Below, piece by piece: positions 5,533-6,721 of a DNA stretch of 6,721 nucleotides (position 1 is its first letter; the number at the start of each line of letters is the position of its first letter). The notes below the pieces were generated by a model, which was not told the origin of the DNA, did no database searches, and saw only the letters and a program-made list of their open reading frames with translations. The translations under genes and the position numbers were made by a program. The DNA is from Gallionellaceae bacterium (lineage in GTDB: Bacteria; Pseudomonadota; Gammaproteobacteria; Burkholderiales; Gallionellaceae): positions 1 to 6,721 of the forward strand of contig PLYB01000345.1 in assembly GCA_003151655.1 (NCBI GenBank). Reading direction: 5' to 3'.

Positions 5533-6370
5533 AGAAGCCTTTCAATGCATCGCAGATGGATGTGGCGAGTTCTTCCTGAAGTGAGATGGCAAGAGAGGCT
5601 TTTCGATTAAACTGTTCCGACCATGCAATACAACCTGCAGAAGCATCAATTAGGCGGACTGAGGCTCTAATGCGTTCCGAATCAATTTGGATGCTTCCCT
5701 CCAGCCGATGGTTAACTCCTGCCCGGGTAATATTTTTATAAGCACGCCTTTCTTTATCGGCGCCTCCGGGCATGAAAAATGAGCGGGCTACAATTATTTT
5801 CCCGAATACTTTAAACAACTGATGCACAAGTTCGTCATGCAAACCTTGCGTGAAAGGCTCCCCATCTCCGGTATGCGAGATACATTTAAACGGGTGGATG
5901 GCAAACATGGGAATTTTCATAAAATCATTGTTCACGCCACCCATGCGCCGGATTACCGGCAAATAACCGCCGATTGAAATTAATATCTCAATGTCGGTAT
6001 CTGTCCCATGTATCGCATAATAGGCTTTAAGTTTTCTTCGCAAACGTCCGACCTGAACCCGGACAATAGGATCCTCATTGGTGTTGTATACAGTGGCATT
6101 CCGATCAAATACTTCAATGCCGATAGCATATTCGCTTGTGTCTTGAGCCGTGCCGATGATCGCTTTGTCGACAAGGAAGCGCAGCAATCGGCGCATGCGT
6201 GGCGCATTGGTAAACAGGTTGCTGGCCAAAATTAATTCGCAGGCTGCATGAACCTCCGTCACAGGAATTGGAGTGAGGATTTCCTCGGTCTTTTTCATTG
6301 TGATCATAGAGTTTGTAAATGTATCTTGCACATTAGTTGTGCTTAAAAAAACAGTTGATTGACTCCGCAT
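5519..6370 (-). CDS. HTH-TolB/FlgO-like regulator without a membrane segment
   Basis: This protein has 283 residues. Residues 38-140 match a winged-helix-like N-terminal domain seen in bacterial proteins annotated as adenylate cyclase-like or TolB-like: LFTNAPRMRRLLRFLVDKAI, then EYAIGIEVFDR, then DPIVRVQVGRLRRKLKAYY, ending in GGYLPVI. Residues 151-280 resemble the TolB/FlgO-type domain that follows such modules: IVARSFF (193-199), HRLEGSIQIDSERIRASVRLID (221-242) and WSEQFNRK (250-257), then a helix around SLQEELATSICDAL. Many relatives place a transmembrane helix between the two parts and TPR repeats at the end; neither is present, so this is a compact, probably soluble form. The start is uncertain: the ATG at 6370 has only a GAAGG touching it, and ATGs at 6307 or 6298 would also keep both domains. 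It is a candidate regulator of neighbouring genes, by position only. Confidence 0.82.
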   Translation of the reverse strand: MRSQSTVFLSTTNVQDTFTNSMITMKKTEEILTPIPVTEVHAACELILASNLFTNAPRMRRLLRFLVDKAIIGTAQDTSEYAIGIEVFDRNATVYNTNEDPIVRVQVGRLRRKLKAYYAIHGTDTDIEILISIGGYLPVIRRMGGVNNDFMKIPMFAIHPFKCISHTGDGEPFTQGLHDELVHQLFKVFGKIIVARSFFMPGGADKERRAYKNITRAGVNHRLEGSIQIDSERIRASVRLIDASAGCIAWSEQFNRKASLAISLQEELATSICDALKGFFCYE

Positions 6371-6721
6371 CCTTCGTTGTCATCTCACTCAACGACCAAT
6401 CAGTGCACAAATTTTTGTTTTCGGGGAGGAGCATTTCACTTTGTTCAGACGGTTGCGCGGAAGCCTATTTTTAGCAAAAAAGTAAAATGATTGCACCTGT
6501 CTACCTTGATAGGTTTCACTTGGACAAGAATGTGTTAAAAGTAAAACAATTTAATTTGAAAATGATGAGGTATTACAGAGTCTACTGAGGTGTGTGAAAT
6601 CCATGCACTGCCTATTCATGGTGCTCAAGATGAAATAGGATTCATCTCTTTCGTGAGCGATATGAAGTCAGGCCAGCGTTTTCAGAGAGAATTCCATTTC
6701 CATTTCAAAAGTGAAATTGAA
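6371..6721. other. Upstream region without a supported gene
   Basis: This is an AT-rich stretch, especially 6465-6570, upstream of the regulator, and should contain its promoter. It includes an imperfect inverted repeat ACCTGTC-TACCTT-GATAGGT (6495-6514, 6 of 7 positions paired) and a repeated AAAAGTAAAA (6478-6487 and 6537-6546). At the right edge two weak coding possibilities exist. One is a plus-strand frame open from 6569 to the window end with a GTG at 6590. The other is a minus-strand frame entering from the right and ending at TGA 6668-6670 after 17 codons (FNFTFEMEMEFSLKTLA). The second would fit the one-directional gene layout, but neither has enough length for a call. Confidence 0.4.

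Noticed and set aside
6495..6514. Imperfect inverted repeat ACCTGTC...GATAGGT upstream of the regulator
   Set aside because: Only 6 of 7 arm positions pair and no good promoter is positioned around it; kept as a note in the region description.
6569..6721. Plus-strand open frame running off the right edge (GTG at 6590)
   Set aside because: About 50 codons open is unremarkable by chance, the ribosome site is poor, and all other genes run the other way.
6668..6721. Minus-strand C-terminal fragment of 17 codons ending at TGA 6668-6670
   Set aside because: It is too short to separate from chance; orientation fits, but no motif is visible.
1..6721. CRISPR array, tRNA, rRNA or insertion sequence
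   Set aside because: No regularly spaced repeats, cloverleaf-like sequence, rRNA segments or transposase-like frames were seen; the only long direct repeat is explained by the decarboxylase tail.

Overview
The window carries five complete protein genes, all on the minus strand, so transcription runs from high to low coordinates. A Sec signal peptide on a periplasmic-type multicopper oxidase, strong Shine-Dalgarno sites, moderate GC and a TolB-like regulator suggest a Gram-negative bacterium, probably a proteobacterium. I cannot name the genus from sequence alone.

Right part, in transcription order. The region 6371-6721 has no gene I can support. It is followed by a regulator (6370-5519) that joins an N-terminal winged-helix-like domain to a C-terminal TolB/FlgO-like domain with no membrane segment between them. 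Next come an unrecognised 96-residue protein (5442-5152) and, 20 bp later, a choloylglycine-hydrolase/penicillin-V-acylase family Ntn hydrolase (5131-4082). A long hairpin at 4017-4050 closes this block.

Middle. The intergenic region 3857-4016 looks like a control region. It has nested GTTAC/GTAAC palindromes (3931-3968) just upstream of a weak promoter-like sequence, and a perfect 16-bp palindrome beside the next ribosome binding site.

Left part. A likely three-gene operon follows. It encodes a phosphatidylserine-decarboxylase-family pyruvoyl enzyme of the divergent subgroup resembling fungal tryptophan decarboxylase PsiD (3856-2348), a small exported six-cysteine protein with a CxxCH motif (2275-2009), and an exported multicopper oxidase (1993-125). 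The last 16 codons of a second decarboxylase gene, about 90% identical to the resident gene's 3' end, survive just past the oxidase stop codon. This marks a past duplication, insertion or deletion.

Working idea (inference): the Ntn hydrolase could release an amine or amino acid from an N-acyl conjugate, the pyruvoyl enzyme could decarboxylate an amino acid to an amine, and the exported oxidase with its small Cys-rich partner could oxidise a phenolic or indolic product, or copper, outside the cytoplasm. The grouping and the control region are visible in the sequence; the chemistry linking them is not proven.
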